A DNA stretch of 64,000 bases from Tubulanus polymorphus (Eukaryota; Nemertea; Palaeonemertea; Tubulaniformes; Tubulanidae): NCBI RefSeq assembly GCF_964204645.1, contig NC_134030.1, forward strand, positions 16,559,110-16,623,109, read 5' to 3'. The stretch's first letter is position 1, and every line of letters begins with the position of its first letter. Position numbers and translations under genes: made by a program. Under the pieces are notes generated by a model. That model worked only from the letters and a program-made list of their open reading frames with translations, was not told where the DNA came from and searched no databases. Shown here in pieces: positions 30,863-43,950 of this stretch.

Positions 30863-30908
30863 TTATTTTACATATTTTATTCGAAATCTATTTCATGGTG
30901 CCCTTTTT

Positions 30909-32270
30909 TAGCTCCGCTGTGACCGAAGGTCAGCGGAGCTGATGGGTTAGGGGGTTCGTCGTCGTCGTCCGTCCGTCCGTCCGTCCGGTGTTCGGTGTCC
31001 GGCGTCAACTTTTTCTTTATATCCCTACTAGTCCTACAGTTCTGATGGGATCTTGATGAAACTTGGTATGAATGATCTATGGGGGAGTGCCTACAAAAGT
31101 CCAGAGCCATAATTTTGATTTTGCATAAATTATGCAAATTAGGGCTATTTTTAGATTTTCACTAAAATCGCTACTCCTCCATCGATTTTCAGCGGATTTC
31201 AATCAAACTTGGTATGAATGATCTATGGGGGAGTGCCTACAAAATTCCAGAGCCATAATTTTGATTTTCCATAAATTATGCAAATTAGGGCTATTTTTAG
31301 ATTTTCACTTAAATCGCTACTTCTACTTCAGTTTTCAGTAGATATCAACCAAACTTGGTACGAATGATGTATGGGGGAGTGCCTACAAAAGTATAGAGCC
31401 ATACTTTTGATTTTGCATAAATTATGCAAATTAGGGCTATTTTTAGATTTTCACTTAAATTGCTACTTCTACTCCAGTTTTCAGTAGATTTCAACCAAAC
31501 TTCATATGAATGATCTATTGGGGAGTGCCTACAAAAGTATAGAGCCATATTTTTGATTTTGCATAAATTATGCAAATTAGGCCTTTTTTAGATTTTCCTT
31601 TCAATCGCTACTCCTCCAATTTTCAGCGGATTTCAAACTTAGTATGAATGTTTTTATAGGGGATTGTCTAAACCAGTATAGAGCCATATTCTAGATTATG
31701 CATAAATTTTGCAAATTAGGGATAATTTTTTTAGATTTTCACTTAAATCGCTACACCTTCTTCAGTTTTTTTCAAATTTGAATTAAACTTTTTATGAATG
31801 ATCTATGGGATGATGCCTACATAAGTATAGAGGATGTTTTGCAAATTAGTTCTATTTATAGATTTATCTTGTCTTCAAATCGCTACTATTCCTACAATTT
31901 TAATCAGATCAATTCCAAATTTGGTATGAATGTTCTATGCACCAAGGCCTATAAAGTTACATAAGTCATTTTTTAGAATTGTCCCCCTAGGGGCGCCCTT
32001 AGGGTGGAGTTTCTATTTCTTCAAATCGCTACTAGTCCTACAGTTTTAATCAGATCAATTCCAAATTTGGTATGAATGTTCTATGGACCAAGGCCTATAA
32101 AGTTGCAGAGCCATTTTTTTTATTCTTCCCTCAGGGGCGCCCCTTGGGGTGGAGTTTCTATTTCTTCAGATCGCTACTAGTCCTATAGTTTTGATCAGAT
32201 CAAGTCCAAATTTGGTATGAATGGTGTTTCCAATACCTACAAAGTACTTTCTTGGCAACCTTTACTTATC
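30909..32270. repeat. Tandem array of about 146-bp units with hairpin head
   Basis: Begins with a hairpin (30910-30919 against 30931-30940, AGCTCCGCTG and its complement) and a CCGT run at 30966-30986. About eight imperfect units follow, each with TTGGTATGAATG and TCTATGG. The first four are spaced exactly 146 bases (31081, 31227, 31373, 31519); later ones drift to 138-150. Late units carry GGGGCGCCC blocks. No coding. It truncates the Polinton-like block. Confidence 0.85.
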
Positions 32271-32277
32271 TATACTT

Positions 32278-32860
32278 TCAGATCAACTCAGCGGAAAATA
32301 ACTGACGGATTCTTGCCTTCAAACGTATAGATTTCGTATCTTGGTATTTCTTCCTGAGTTGATGGTATATAACTGACTGTAGTAATAATTGTTGCCGAGT
32401 TCTCTTATGATTCCTCGCATTTTTAACGTCTGTTTTGCTTTGGAGCGTGGCGAGTTTAGTTGTTGTTGCTGGTTTTTTAAACGATGCCAACGTTTTTTAT
32501 ATCTTTCTTTGGCCCGCTCTTCTGCTTCGAGCTTTGACGTAAGGACATCAATTTTCCGATAAGCCGAACTCCGGTCACGCCTAACTCTACGCCTTCCACG
32601 GTCGGCAGGAGTCTGAGGGGTGATGGGAGGTGATGGAGGCTGAGCAACCTCAGCAATTATCCAGCGCTTTAACTGATCCCTCTATTCCATTTTCGTCTTA
32701 CTGCTCGCTTCTCTCTGCAAGATCTCTCACTAATAGGGATGTATGGATTTCTCTTACGTTTCGCTTCTTTTTCGCGGAACGAAGCATCATTTTTTTCTTT
32801 GCTCGATACTTCTTCGATCGTTCAGCCGCTGTTAAGGTCATTGGGCTACAAAAACAAGGA
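32278..32860 (-). pseudogene. Basic coiled-coil protein remnant
   Basis: Reading leftward in shifting frames: AAERSKKYRAKKK (about 32830), KRKRNPYIPISERSCREK and RRKWNRGIS, then PPITPQTPADRGRRRVRRDR (about 32620) and a basic helix KLEAEERAKERYKKRWHRLK, and last an intact stretch to 32278. Very Arg/Lys-rich, bZIP-like spacing. I have a general memory of similar proteins repeated in marine-animal genomes, probably transposon-encoded, but cannot name the family. Confidence 0.45.
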
Positions 32861-33528
32861 ATTATCTTTGAATATGTATCTACACGGAGGCACTAAAAAG
32901 CCGGCTCCGTTGTAACCGGCTTTTTCGGAGCCTGTATTTTGAAAAGCGCGCATCTACACGATTGGATTCACAGCGAATATTTCCGTTACACAAACGTTGT
33001 AGTGTGGCGCTTTCGGTTACTCAAACGTTGTGGTGTGGTAACTGCACTCCCTTTTAACTTCTGGGTTAAAAATGTTAAAGAATCAGTTAATTAAAAGAAT
33101 TTCTAACTAAGTTGTCATAATAATGGAGCGTATGTCGCTTTGTATATAGATGCTGTTCCTTCAGGTTTTACGTAATCAACACCCGGAAATAAGGCGGTAT
33201 AGCTAAGAACGGCACCCCAATCAGTCGCTTGCCGGTTCAGACTGAATGGAAGATTGTATGAATGAACCGGAACCGAATTTCCCAATTATGTACTTCGATT
33301 TAAATTAAAAATTCTGTAAACTCGACCGGCGATCGCACAACTATTATCAGTTCTTCGATTTCCGATTTCAAAATCAAACCCCCTGTTTCGCTCCCGGCAG
33401 GTGTGGTGGGTTTGTAAGGGACACTCAATCAAAAAATCAAACGAAATTTACCAACTAAATAAATAACAGGGACAATCCCTATTTAAAAAAAGAACGGCGC
33501 TGCCATCTGTTCTAAACGGAGCCGCCTT

Positions 33529-33667
33529 TTCATGATCGTGCATCTACACGGGTGAAAAGCCGGCTTTTTTAAAAGCGGCTCCGTTGGGGCCTACTCGCGA
33601 GTAGGCCTAAACGGAGCCGCCTTTTCAAAAAGTCGGCTTTTCACCCGTGTAGATGCACGATCATGAA
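33529..33667. repeat. 139-bp near-perfect palindrome
   Basis: Arms of about 69 bases meet at CTACTCGCGAGTAG (33591-33604) with one indel and a few mismatches. Outer arms start TTCATGATCGTGCATCTACA. The block CTAAACGGAGCCGCCTTTTC also occurs just left of it at 33512-33531, and a related shorter hairpin lies at 32895-32937. This looks like the ends of a small foldback transposon family. Confidence 0.85.
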
Positions 33668-36600
33668 ATTGTACAGTAATATATGATAGTTTGCCGGGTG
33701 ACTGGCAAATAATTATATTTTGGCAATTCATTTATGAAAGTTTGGCGGGTAAACTCGATCTTTATTTCAACTGTTTATCTACGTATGTAACAGTCCGTAG
33801 AGCTAATCTCGATTAAATTTTAAAATAATTCATTTATTAATCATTTAATTCATTTCCGTCACAAGATGGTTCATCTCCATCACGAAACCGAAATGCAAAA
33901 AATGTGACGGAGATGAACGTGACGGTGATGAATCACGAGACATGCACGGGCGACTACGTCTTTTATTGATTTTTTTAGCATGTAGCTAGTTGATTGATTT
34001 TAAGCGCGGTAATGGACTCATTTGACGAATGTATGTTTATTGATACAATGTATAGTATCCCTACTCTGCAGACCGTTTGGAGATGAATGAGGATAAACAT
34101 ACGCACCTGCCACGCGTTAAATTTTGATGCTTTTTTCTTCTCAAATACTCAGAAAACGAGCCGTGTGAAGTCGAGCGTTTGAAAATAGCGCCAAACGATA
34201 GGCGGCGCCACAGGTCGTCACGGATAACCAACTTTTCACTTACCAGTGGTGGCTTTACGTCAACCGTGACGGAGAGGAAAAAAAATTGGGGACACCCTCC
34301 CAAAAATAGAAAAGAATGGAATTATCGATATATCTTTAAGATAGAGGTTATTTTTATTGATTCATATTTTATATACAATATATGTCATTAGATAGGCACA
34401 AATTTTGCAACAGCCACTTCACTGATGTTGAATATTTTGAGTTAGAAAGGCGGACTAGTGTGTCGGGGACATATTTGGTATATATGTGGTATAAATATTT
34501 GGTATATAGTAATTTTATATGGATTAAAATAGCCGTTAGATATAGAAAATTTCTCAAAATTCTATTCAAACAATTAGTTTATTGCTGAAATTATTCATTC
34601 TGGGCAAAGATTATAAAAAATATCGATTTATACGGATTTTTGGAAAAATATCTGTCTGGGACAACAAAAGTGGCTACTCGTGAAGAATGACCCACACAGC
34701 GATTAATGGTATGTTGAAGGGCGCCTCCGTTCCTCCTCTGGTAGGTAGCTCGGGTGGCTCCGATTTTCTGTGCGCGGGCTAGAGAAAAAGGTGACTCCGA
34801 ATAACAGGTGACTCTCGATGTATCTGCTCGGGTTTTAATGATGAAAAAGATAACAAACGCTCGTTATTAGAAATTTTTAAACATCTATTTATTTTCTAGG
34901 CTGATGATAGACTGGTTGCCGGTCGACTTCATTGGACTGCCAGTGCATAATTGGACACAGTCAACCAGTCTTGGTTGATGCGGGACATCATTTTTGTAGT
35001 TAATTCATGACGTAAACGGATTTAACATCCTCATAATAGGATTCTTTATATCGCATAATTTCATAGTGTTGTACATGCCCAAATAAACTCGAAATATCAT
35101 AGACTGGTTGCCGGTCTCTCCCTTCAGTTAGAGACTAGACTGGTTGCCGATCTCTCTACCTTCAGTTAGAGACCGGTTGAACCCATCCTCCATTTTACAT
35201 TTTCGATGCATGTCAAACATGTCAGTATCGAGTTACTTCCGGGTTAAAATGGCGTCTCATCGAATAACCGAAACTAAGAGTAATATCAAAATCGCACTAG
35301 AATGATTGATTACAGTAAATCAGCTGATAATCTATGAATCATAAATGTAATCAGCAAACAAACGGAAATTTAAAGACCGAAGAAAAGGCATTAATTGCTG
35401 TGAGTATCGAATTAATCCGCTGATATTACTCGGAATTCAAATAGCCACTACTGAATTGATACTTACTAATTTTGTAGATAAGAAAAAGGGATCAGCTGTG
35501 ATAGTCATTCTGAGGGAACTTGGCTAAAGGGCGACATGGTTTCTTTGTCAACCTTATGTAAAATATATTCACTCAATTGTTGTGTTTCTGATGATGTGAA
35601 AATGACTAAAGTCTGAATAAAGTTTACAATAGTTGAACTCCTTGTCAGTTTTTTTTATATCTGATATTTGGATCCAACGCGGCATCTCTATATATATTCC
35701 TTATGATACAGACAGCAAGTTGGGATAGACCAGTTATTCAGATCAACTGGATATTTGCAATATTTTCCTCTCCTCATGGACCATACATGATTTTTGCTAG
35801 AAATTGAGTATAAAATCCATCACGACAAACTCTTTTTTACTGGCAATTCTATATTTATTGTCCACTTTCTAGTACAAAACCTTATTCAATATACAGACTG
35901 CCTGACAAGATGGTGACATACGTATTTTACGACATAGCAAATTGTGTGACAACAGAATGACACTGATATCTCGAATAACTCGAATCACAAAGACCAAGTT
36001 TTGACCAGAAAGTAGGCCTAAATCCAAACTCAATTCCAATTGCATGCTCGCTCGTGTAGTAATCTCTTTGATTCGTGATTGAGGTTACTTTCTGAAATTA
36101 AACTGATATACATATACGAACAATTAAACCGGGATTGAGTTTTCAATTCATGTTTCATCCGTTTTTCAAACTTACCATGATACAACAACAATTCATTCTG
36201 TGCATGTTGAGCTCATTCAATTTAATACGTATAACTTCTCATTCTTAAGAAAACCTGAGTTGTATCTCAGAAAATCAACATCAGAACACACACAATGACC
36301 TACAATAAACAATCAACAGAATATTTGTAAATAAGTATTCATTTACTGTTCACAAGTTTTAAAAGACATTGAAGTGAAGTAAGTGAAGTTACCTGTTGTG
36401 TATAGGCTAATATTTTCACCACACGGAATTGACTGCTAGGCCTAATATCTAGTGTCACATTCAGCATAATCAATCAGTCATCTTAAGTGAACAAACAAAT
36501 TGCCGGTGTCGTGGCCTCTGCTGCATGGCTGGTTCAGTTCAGTAAGTCAGTCAGTAGAAATTGGTTATTCCATCTCAAGTTCGTCGGTATTGTTGTCGAT

Positions 36601-38430
36601 TGGCGACCGTTCCTTTGAGCAGGGTAGATTTTGATGGTGCTGTAACGGAGACATACTGCCTTGTATGTCGATATCTTCGAGGCCACACGCAGTACAAGTT
36701 TCCGCAGAAGCGTAACCTGATTTGTGGTCTAGTTTCTTTCTGAGCTCAGACCACTATTCCAAAATCTTCTATATCCTATAGTAAAAACAAGAAATTCGAG
36801 AGTTTAGTTCATATATAAGCGCGTAAATTCAGGGAAAATCCTGCTTATGGCTCATAGGCCAGCATCTTAGCTACGCATTGAAGTGGTTTTCGCCCCACAT
36901 ACCCAACCTAACTTTTGAAATAATCAAACCTTTAGAAAGGAGGGGTATCCCAGTACAGGTATGCCAGTACATCCGAGCCAATTATCTAAGGGAATCCCCC
37001 ACCGTGTTTGGTACTCTTACTCCAAGCAAAAAAAGTCCAGGGAATCCCTTATTTCATCATCAATCGGTCTCTCAGGATCAATGGATTTCATACATATAAC
37101 CGAAATTCGTTACCTATCCCATTTGCAGAAATTATGGCAACATTTATGGGGGACCTCTTCTTCACTCTAGGTACTATTTTTGGGGTCCGGCCCTACGCAT
37201 CTTCGAGCTACTAACCTAATTTTGGTCTGATGCCTGATTAGTACCCAAACTTAAGAATAGCATTAGTTTTTGTACAGATTTAGAAAGAGTGGAGACACCC
37301 TAGTTATACAACGCAATACAATAGCTCTCGGCCAATTACACATGGAAATACATACTAATGCACAAATCGCGCGTATGCGACAAAATCCAAGTTTTCTATC
37401 AATATCATCTAAGTCAAACATTCATTTCAAAATATGAATAAAACAATTATACAGCATTTACTGAATACTTGATAGGTTTTTTCACTGATGGATATAAATA
37501 TATGGCTATGGATGAAAATCAGAAACACAATCTTAAAGCATTTTTTGAAAAAAATGCCATTTACATCATCGAATTGGCTGAAACCTTTAGATTTGGCGTT
37601 TTCTTGCCCAGAAGGCCTAATTCGAATGCACCCTACTGCGTCCACAGGCCTTTGGCCGGGACGAATTTTATATACCAAGCGTAGTTGTCACCAGTACTAG
37701 TTAGGAAAAATATCACAACTGGCCTCTGACAATGTCCTTTCGGTTGCCACGGTTTCAACGAAAATATGCATTTCCTCTACCCCTTAAATTCCTGACAGTA
37801 TCTGGCACCAAAAAGTCAGCCAAACTAGATAACTAAATCAAAGAAAGCTGAATTAATGTGATTATTCTGCATGGGCAAGGATGGCCTTTATGAATTAAGC
37901 TTATGATCCTAGACCGAGCCTCCTACGAGAAAATATCTTACGATTCATGCCTAAAAATTGACCGAAATCTGCGATTCTAGCCTTCTTCAAGCAAAAATAT
38001 TACCAAATCCTACCATGAAACTGATTAAAATCAGCACAATTGGGTCTCAATGAATGCCTCAAGACGACTTATATGTGCAAAAGATGTATAATATAAAATT
38101 ATTTGTGAAATTTCATCAAAACCTCAAAATTTGTCATTTTGGCTGTATTGGCTGTCAGAGTGTCACCCTGATATAATTTGCATCTTTCATATAATCATAT
38201 AGATCTACAATGTCATATCGAACAGTTCATAATATTTCATAGCTCTCTTACATATTGAGTATAAGAAGTTATAGTTATTTGAGTTTGGGAGCATTACCAT
38301 GTAGTTGAGCAGTTTGATATATATCTCAAGTTTCGATTGTTCAATTCAAAGTATTTTTCTAGCTATACATTATTCATAATCAGTTTCATTTCGTTCTGTA
38401 CACTTACGTGGTATACACTTCAAAATATGA
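33668..38430. other. 4.8 kb without a recognisable gene
   Basis: Short frames only. I note three copies of AGACTGGTTGCCGGTC-type sequence (about 34907, 35102, 35143), two of them followed by TTCAGTTAGAGAC, a local direct repeat of about 42 bases. 36480-36760 and 37427-37700 have short open frames in several phases with no family features. Nothing else stands out. Confidence 0.5.
38155..38270. repeat. Direct repeat copy 1 (partner at 41368-41470)
   Basis: About 100 bases starting TCACCCTGATATAATTTGCA recur at 41372-41470 with roughly 93% identity. The second copy interrupts the Gypsy integrase between its zinc domain and catalytic core, so this is probably a dispersed element fragment. Confidence 0.7.
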
Positions 38431-38954
38431 AGCGCATACATTGTAGTAAGGATGTTTGTCGCAAAGAAGCATCTCGATTATGGGTACCTGATATCAATGC
38501 GGTTGATATAAGCTTAGTTTCAGGGTTGAATCGGAATATTATGTACTGCTAGATCAACGATAGAAAGATGTATCAAAAATCCCATATATAGTCATTCGGA
38601 TATAAACATTATTAGAGGAGTTTGTGGGGAAGCACATTCAGTAATTGGTAGAATTGATGTACCCATTTGCATTCAATCTCATGTATTAACACATAAGTTT
38701 TATGTATTCGATATGCTACATACAGATGTCATTCTAGGACTGGATTTTTTGAAGGAAAACAATGTAAACATTGACCTTGCATCAGGCACAATTGAATTTA
38801 AAGATGTTTCGATTCCATTAAAGATTCTTAGGAATAAACAAGAGCTGTTCAGAAATAATGCTAAAACGATTAACAGGATAGTTAATACACCAAATACTAA
38901 ACAAATAGTTCAAATAAGTGTCGATACGTTGGCGGAAGGTTCATTGGTTGTTTT

Positions 38955-39793
38955 CAGGGGCGGATCCAGGGGGATGGGTAGACAGTATTGGAAGGAAATT
39001 TAAGGGCACCTTTCTGATCTTAGGGCACACCCAGTATCCAGGTCAATGCGAGCGCCGAAGGTGCGAAGTCCTTAGAGGGGGGTCTGGGGGCGCACCCCCA
39101 TAAAATTTTGAAAATATGGTACCATTTAAAGGTTTTTAGAGGGCTTCTAGAGAGCAATCCAGAATAAATGAATTCGAGACAAGATTTCAACACATGCGGA
39201 TAAAAAATGAAGCTGGCGAACCCATGAAAGAATGGTTGTCGCCAACTTCGCCTAGTGCTCCTATAATCTTTAAAAGTGCCCATTAACAATTATACAGAAT
39301 ACGGCTAAGTGCCCCTTCATTGTTAACAATCGGCAAAAATTGCCTCGTCTTCACATTTATCCTTATGTCGTGTGCCATCTTCCAAACCAAAAGTGCCCCT
39401 AAAATTTTAAAAATTAGGCAAAAAAGTGCCCTTTTCTTCAACATTTTCCGCGTATAGTGCCCTCTTCTAAAGTACGAGTGCCCCTTTAGCCCTCCCTGAA
39501 AAGGCAAGGAAGGACAAGGTGCCCTCATCTAAAGCATGAGTGCCCCTTGCAAAAGGAAATTTCCCTTTTTAATTTATCATGATTAAAGGCTTTACAAATA
39601 TGATTATCTCTCCTCACTTTCTTGGCAGCAGTATATACCGATTAATTTTATAATTATGCCCGGATTACGGACACGGAATTAGCGGTTGCTGAAATAATGC
39701 CGTCAAAAATATTGCCAGTGAAATTTCGAAGGGCACTTAAAAATTCTAGACCGTATTGGGCAATACGGCTAATACGGTCTGGATCCGCCCCTG
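38955..39793. mobile_element. hAT-like MITE, 839 bp
   Basis: 15-bp perfect terminal inverted repeats CAGGGGCGGATCCAG at 38955-38969 and its complement at 39779-39793, a known style of hAT-family ends. There is no transposase, so it is non-autonomous. The adjacent 8 bases (GTTGTTTT and ACTTCACT) do not match, so the target duplication is lost or the copy is chimeric. It lies in the Gypsy protease region. Confidence 0.75.
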
Positions 39794-40333
39794 ACTTCAC
39801 TTGTAGCTCTAGATATTCGGAAGAATCTGCTAAAATCATCTGCGAGGTATCGTGGAATTACATTCTCGACATAGTTTCTACATTTTTCTCTGTCTTCTCT
39901 TGTTCTAAAAAAGAAACAGAAACAAAACATATATTATTTATTGCACACATAACAATTTAAGGTCTTAGTGGTAAGCCTTTAATAGTCTGATGATGAAGCT
40001 AAAGTGGAAAAAATCTGATCGTAAAACTTCACAGCAAAGTGACGGTTACTAACTTCCTGGCTAATCTTACTGAATGGAATGAGCCTCTGTTGATGAGGCT
40101 GGTCTGGGAGGAGAAGGTGGTGTCTTGAAGACGATCATTGACATGTTAGAAGATTAGAACGCAAGAATTAGCTCGTAGACTAACATTACTTACACGGTAA
40201 TCAGCAAACAGTACATGCTTAATGTGTAGCCATTAACTTCCGTGTAGATGGCTTCCTCCATACATTCTTCCAACAATAGTGGGATGAACGATCGAAATAA
40301 TACCGCCTTGTCCACCGGGTCTGACTATTTCAG

Positions 40334-40612
40334 ATGGCTGGGAGTCACCTTCATTTCGGTCTGCAAATTATACATTTAGACTTTACCTACGTACCTAAAA
40401 TGGCGGACGATTCAACTTCATCTTCCGATCTATCTTATTCTTGTCATGATTGTCATGATTTTATGGCGGTGTCAGCACTCATCAATGAACACGAATTGAA
40501 GTCAAGAACTAAGTGGTGCGTCTGGTGGAAGGAAAAGTTCTCTGAATATAGTGATGGTATGTTTATCTTTGTCTCTGACTCTAGTCTTGTTAATTGTTTT
40601 CTATCTATATAG
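40334..40612 (+). CDS. Possible first exon, weak
   Basis: ATGGCGGACGATTC near 40400 opens a frame giving MADDSTSSSDLSYSCHDCHD and CVWWKEKFSEYSDG, followed by GATGGTATGT, a fair 5' splice site at about 40556. No family recognised and no following exon found. Could be an isolated host or transposon exon. Confidence 0.2.
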   Translation: MAGSHLHFGLQIIHLDFTYVPKMADDSTSSSDLSYSCHDCHDFMAVSALINEHELKSRTKWCVWWKEKFSEYSDGMFIFVSDSSLVNCFLSI

Positions 40613-41470
40613 GCCTATAGTACAGTATAATAACTTATAAGCTGATGAGTGTTGTGTTAAGAAAACACTTGTCGTGTTGACATATGGCCTCGCAAACAGC
40701 ATATATACACCAGTACGAATAAGCCTTCCTGTACTGTTTTTCGATACGATCGTATGCCTATAGGCTAATACATGCAGGCGCGTGTCACCGGAATTACAGA
40801 AATTATTGGGGCAAACCACTTCATTTCATTTCAGCGAAATCACAATATATAGCCTAATGGTGATCACTACAAAAATTTGGTCGTAACCAAAATTATTGGG
40901 GGCAGATGCTTCAACGCCCCCCCCCCCCCCCTATGATGCCGCTTTGATAAGCTGCCAGTTTTGCTTGGCCTAGCCTACTTAAACTATAATTTTCTGGTTA
41001 TAATTTTAATTTTATAAATGCTTGACTTGAATGGACTTAATACCAAAACATATTTTTGGTGGGGGTGCAACATGCTTTTTTCTCTTTCACTTACTGCTTT
41101 TTGACTTAATGTTTTTGTCTATACGCCTAGAGTTACTGGTATTCCTAAAGCCGAAAAGGTCATCCCAGTTCTTGAAGTTCCTAGGTCATTACGGTCGGAA
41201 ATATTGAAAGCTTACCACGATTCATTAGTGGGGGGTTGCCACCAGGGTCGAGATCGTCTTTATGGTGTTTTACGTAAAAAAAATTAATATCATTGGGATT
41301 CCATGTTGAAGACTGCGGGAAATATGTTTCTACTTGTGAGAATTGCCAACAGGTCAAACGGAATTATCATAGTCATCTATCACCCTGATATAATTTGCAT
41401 ATTTTGTAATCATATAGATCTACAAAGTCATATCGAACAGTTCATAACATTTCATAGCTCTACTACATAT

Positions 41471-41517
41471 TAATAATAATAATAATATTAATAACAATAA
41501 TAATAATAATGATGATG

Positions 41518-41559
<42 letters not shown>

Positions 41560-41570
41560 GTATAATATAA
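41471..41570. repeat. AAT/GATAAT microsatellite
   Basis: AAT repeats followed by a GATAAT run and more AAT, within the interruption of the Gypsy integrase. Confidence 0.85.
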
Positions 41571-42952
41571 CTTATGACTATAGTGTCAATATGTGCTTTA
41601 AGGCCGTAATCAACATGTGACATTACTCAATATGTTTTCACAATAATTAGCTATAGTCAGTGCTCATCGATAATCAATTAATGTCTCTCAAACATGTCAC
41701 TTGGTGTTTGTTTGTGAGTCCTCATGTCTACAACTTATCTGACACCTAGTTCTAACATTACACTCATTATTGTTGTTCCTGATGGATGGAATCCTGTACC
41801 GCTGGTGTAAATGCTAGTTCCCCAGCCAGCCTGCCGATACAACAACCAGCCGGTTACAGATGGCGGAGAACCGGATTTACCTTCACAGATCGACGGTTAC
41901 ACATCCAACACCCTTACAACCATTACCAATTGAAGGCTTATTCTCCAGATGGCACATTAACTTCCTTTGCAATCTTCCGGAGACACCTGATGGTAATAAG
42001 CATATTCTACTCGTGGTAGATAGCTGGAGTAAATGGCCCGAGGCTTTTCCTCTCAAAACTCAGGAAACAACAGAGGTAGCAAAGGTTCTCTTTAAAGAGA
42101 TATTTTCGCGGTATGGTGCGCCTCATTCTTTAGTCTCTGATCGCGGTAAAACATTTATGTCTAAGTTAGTTGGAGCTCTCTGTGAATTGTTTCACGTGAA
42201 ACAACATTTCACCGCTCCGTACCATCGTCAATCAAACTCAGTTTGCGTGAGAACTAACCAGTACATTTGGCAGTCGCTTAGATCGTATTGTAACTAGGAT
42301 CAGACTAATTGGGATACACTAATGCCAAGTATAATGATGAGTTATAGGCATGTTCCCTCAACTGAAGGTTCAGGTTTTAGCCCTTACCACATGTTATTTG
42401 GTCAAGAAATGCGTCTACCAATAGACACGGCTTTAATTCCACGCCATTCGTTAGCTACTGATCATAAGGCATACTTATCACATATATTAAGGCAGCTGGT
42501 CATATCACGAAATATCGCTAACGAGAATATTAAAAGAGCTCAAAATAAGTATAAAACTCAGTTCGATAAAAAGGCATCAAAACCTCAGTTTCAGATTACT
42601 GATCGCGTTTGGCTAAAAGTCATGAAAGTTAAGAAAGGAAAATCACCAAAACTGTGTAAAAAATACGTAGGTCCCTATTTCATTCAGTCAATAGCTAGTA
42701 AAGGGGCTTATCAATTACGAAGAATCTCTGATAACGTTTTACTCCCATCGCATGTCAATGGGCAGGGAGTCGAGGCCGCATTTTGATAAAAGTTGATACA
42801 TCAAACATCATCAGTCTCTAAACCAAACTTCTGTGTCACCTGTGTGCGAATAATTGAATTGGACAAAAAGAAATGACTTGAATACTAATTTAATGACTTA
42901 AGTAAAGTTACAAATGCATTAAAACTTTGTATGCAAGATAGAAGATATACTA

Positions 42953-43949
42953 CTCTCCAACCAATTGCAATCTTAAATCGTTTCTATACTGTTCTCCTTC
43001 ATGATCAGCACCTATGATCTCGGCACCATTATTTGCCTCCAGGCCATCGTCAACAACGTCAAGTAAATCTTCAAGATCATCTTCATCTGACATTGAACAG
43101 ATATTATGCAAGACAAATGCAGAGGTGATGATCATAATAATTTTTTTAATGGAATGGACATTGACATAATGGAGACGCCTAAATCGACCTTTAACTCTAC
43201 CAAACGCTCTTTCTATGACTGCTCTATTACTGGGAAACAAGTAATTAAATCGTCTACGAGCTCGAGTCATGTTGCCATCGTTACGATATGGCGTCACTAA
43301 CCATCTGCGACAGGGATAACCTCCATCGCCCAGAATATGTTTGTCACCAAATAAACCGAAATTATTCCACAAGTCACTGTTTTTTAATATTCTCGAATCA
43401 TTCACGCTTCCCGGCCAGCCGACATAAATATGGGTGAAGCGCATGTCGTCTTTACACACTGTCTGAACATTCATGGAATGATATGATTTCCGGTTCACAA
43501 ACACTTGTTTATCTGGCCTGCGTGGAGCTTTAATTTCTACGTGTGTGCAATCAATTGCCCCAATAATTCCAGGAAAACCATTACGTTGGTAAAATCTATC
43601 AGAAATCTCTTCCCGCTCTTCAACTGATGGCCATTTAATTATCTTTTTTTGTAAGTCCATTAGTTATAGCAGATAATACCGTTGTAATACACTTTAGAAC
43701 ACACGATTCAGTAACATCAAACCTGTCTGAGATTTTTCTAATTGTGTCCAATGTACCTAGATACCACAAAGTGGCAAGGATCTTTTTTTCTGCGTTAACT
43801 GCCTGTCGACCTCTGTTTATTACTGCAGTTTGCATCTCTGGTAATGGTTCGAGTAGATTACTCAGAGTTGCATATGTGCCTCGAGATAATCTAAATAAAC
43901 GCTTGAAATCTTCGTCCAAGTATTCACTTGCTATATTTTCTGTGTACAT
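42953..43949 (-). pseudogene. PIF/Harbinger transposase (HARBI1-type), one frameshift
   Basis: DDE_4-superfamily nuclease that mobilises Harbinger elements. The N-terminal part (43949-43635) has the helix-turn-helix region TLWYLGTLDTIRKISDRFDV. The second (43660-42950) has GIIGAIDCTHVEIKAPRR (first Asp), YVGWPGSVNDSRILKNSDLW (second Asp), LGDGGYPCRRWLVTPYR and NRAVIERAFGRVKGRFRRL (Glu). All catalytic residues are present. A single-base-type shift at about 43640-43660 separates the two. About 330 residues, usual length. The ATG (43947-43949) lies in the CATG target duplication of the adjacent LTR element, so the retroelement landed exactly at the start codon. Confidence 0.9.
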
Positions 43950-43950
43950 G

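Larger units (their letters stand above)
23043..30885. mobile_element. Second Polinton-like block, partial and rearranged
   Basis: AT-rich, with homologues of nine genes of the complete element plus HNH endonuclease remnants. On the left are plus-strand genes (HNH, a hypothetical, two membrane proteins, integrase). On the right are minus-strand genes (PX-like N-terminus, membrane proteins, acidic protein, penton). Polymerase, ATPase and major capsid are missing, and no outer TIRs are seen. The right end is cut at about 30885 by a repeat array. It uses the same start-site motifs. Confidence 0.85.
38440..42786 (+). mobile_element. Degraded Ty3/Gypsy element: protease and integrase only
   Basis: Retroviral-like protease remnant at about 38600-38954 (VIGRIDVPICIQSHVL, DMLHTDVILGLDFLKENNVN). 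It is followed by a hAT-like insert, unrelated DNA, then the integrase zinc domain at 41080-41371 (EILKAYHDSLVGGCHQGRDR, ENCQQVKRNYH) and, after another interruption, the integrase core and C-terminus at 41860-42786. Reverse transcriptase and RNase H are missing. The core's second Asp is present (LVSDRGKTFMSK). The first catalytic Asp position reads Asn (WHINFL) and the Glu position reads Val (SVCVRTN), so it is dead. No LTRs found. Confidence 0.8.

Noticed and set aside
38947-39801. 8-bp target duplication around the hAT-like MITE
   Set aside because: The flanking octamers GTTGTTTT and ACTTCACT do not match, so no duplication is claimed.
42783-42950. LTR for the plus-strand Gypsy fragment
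   Set aside because: No matching direct repeat was found on the left side near 38 kb; the 38155/41372 repeat lies inside the integrase and is not at the ends.
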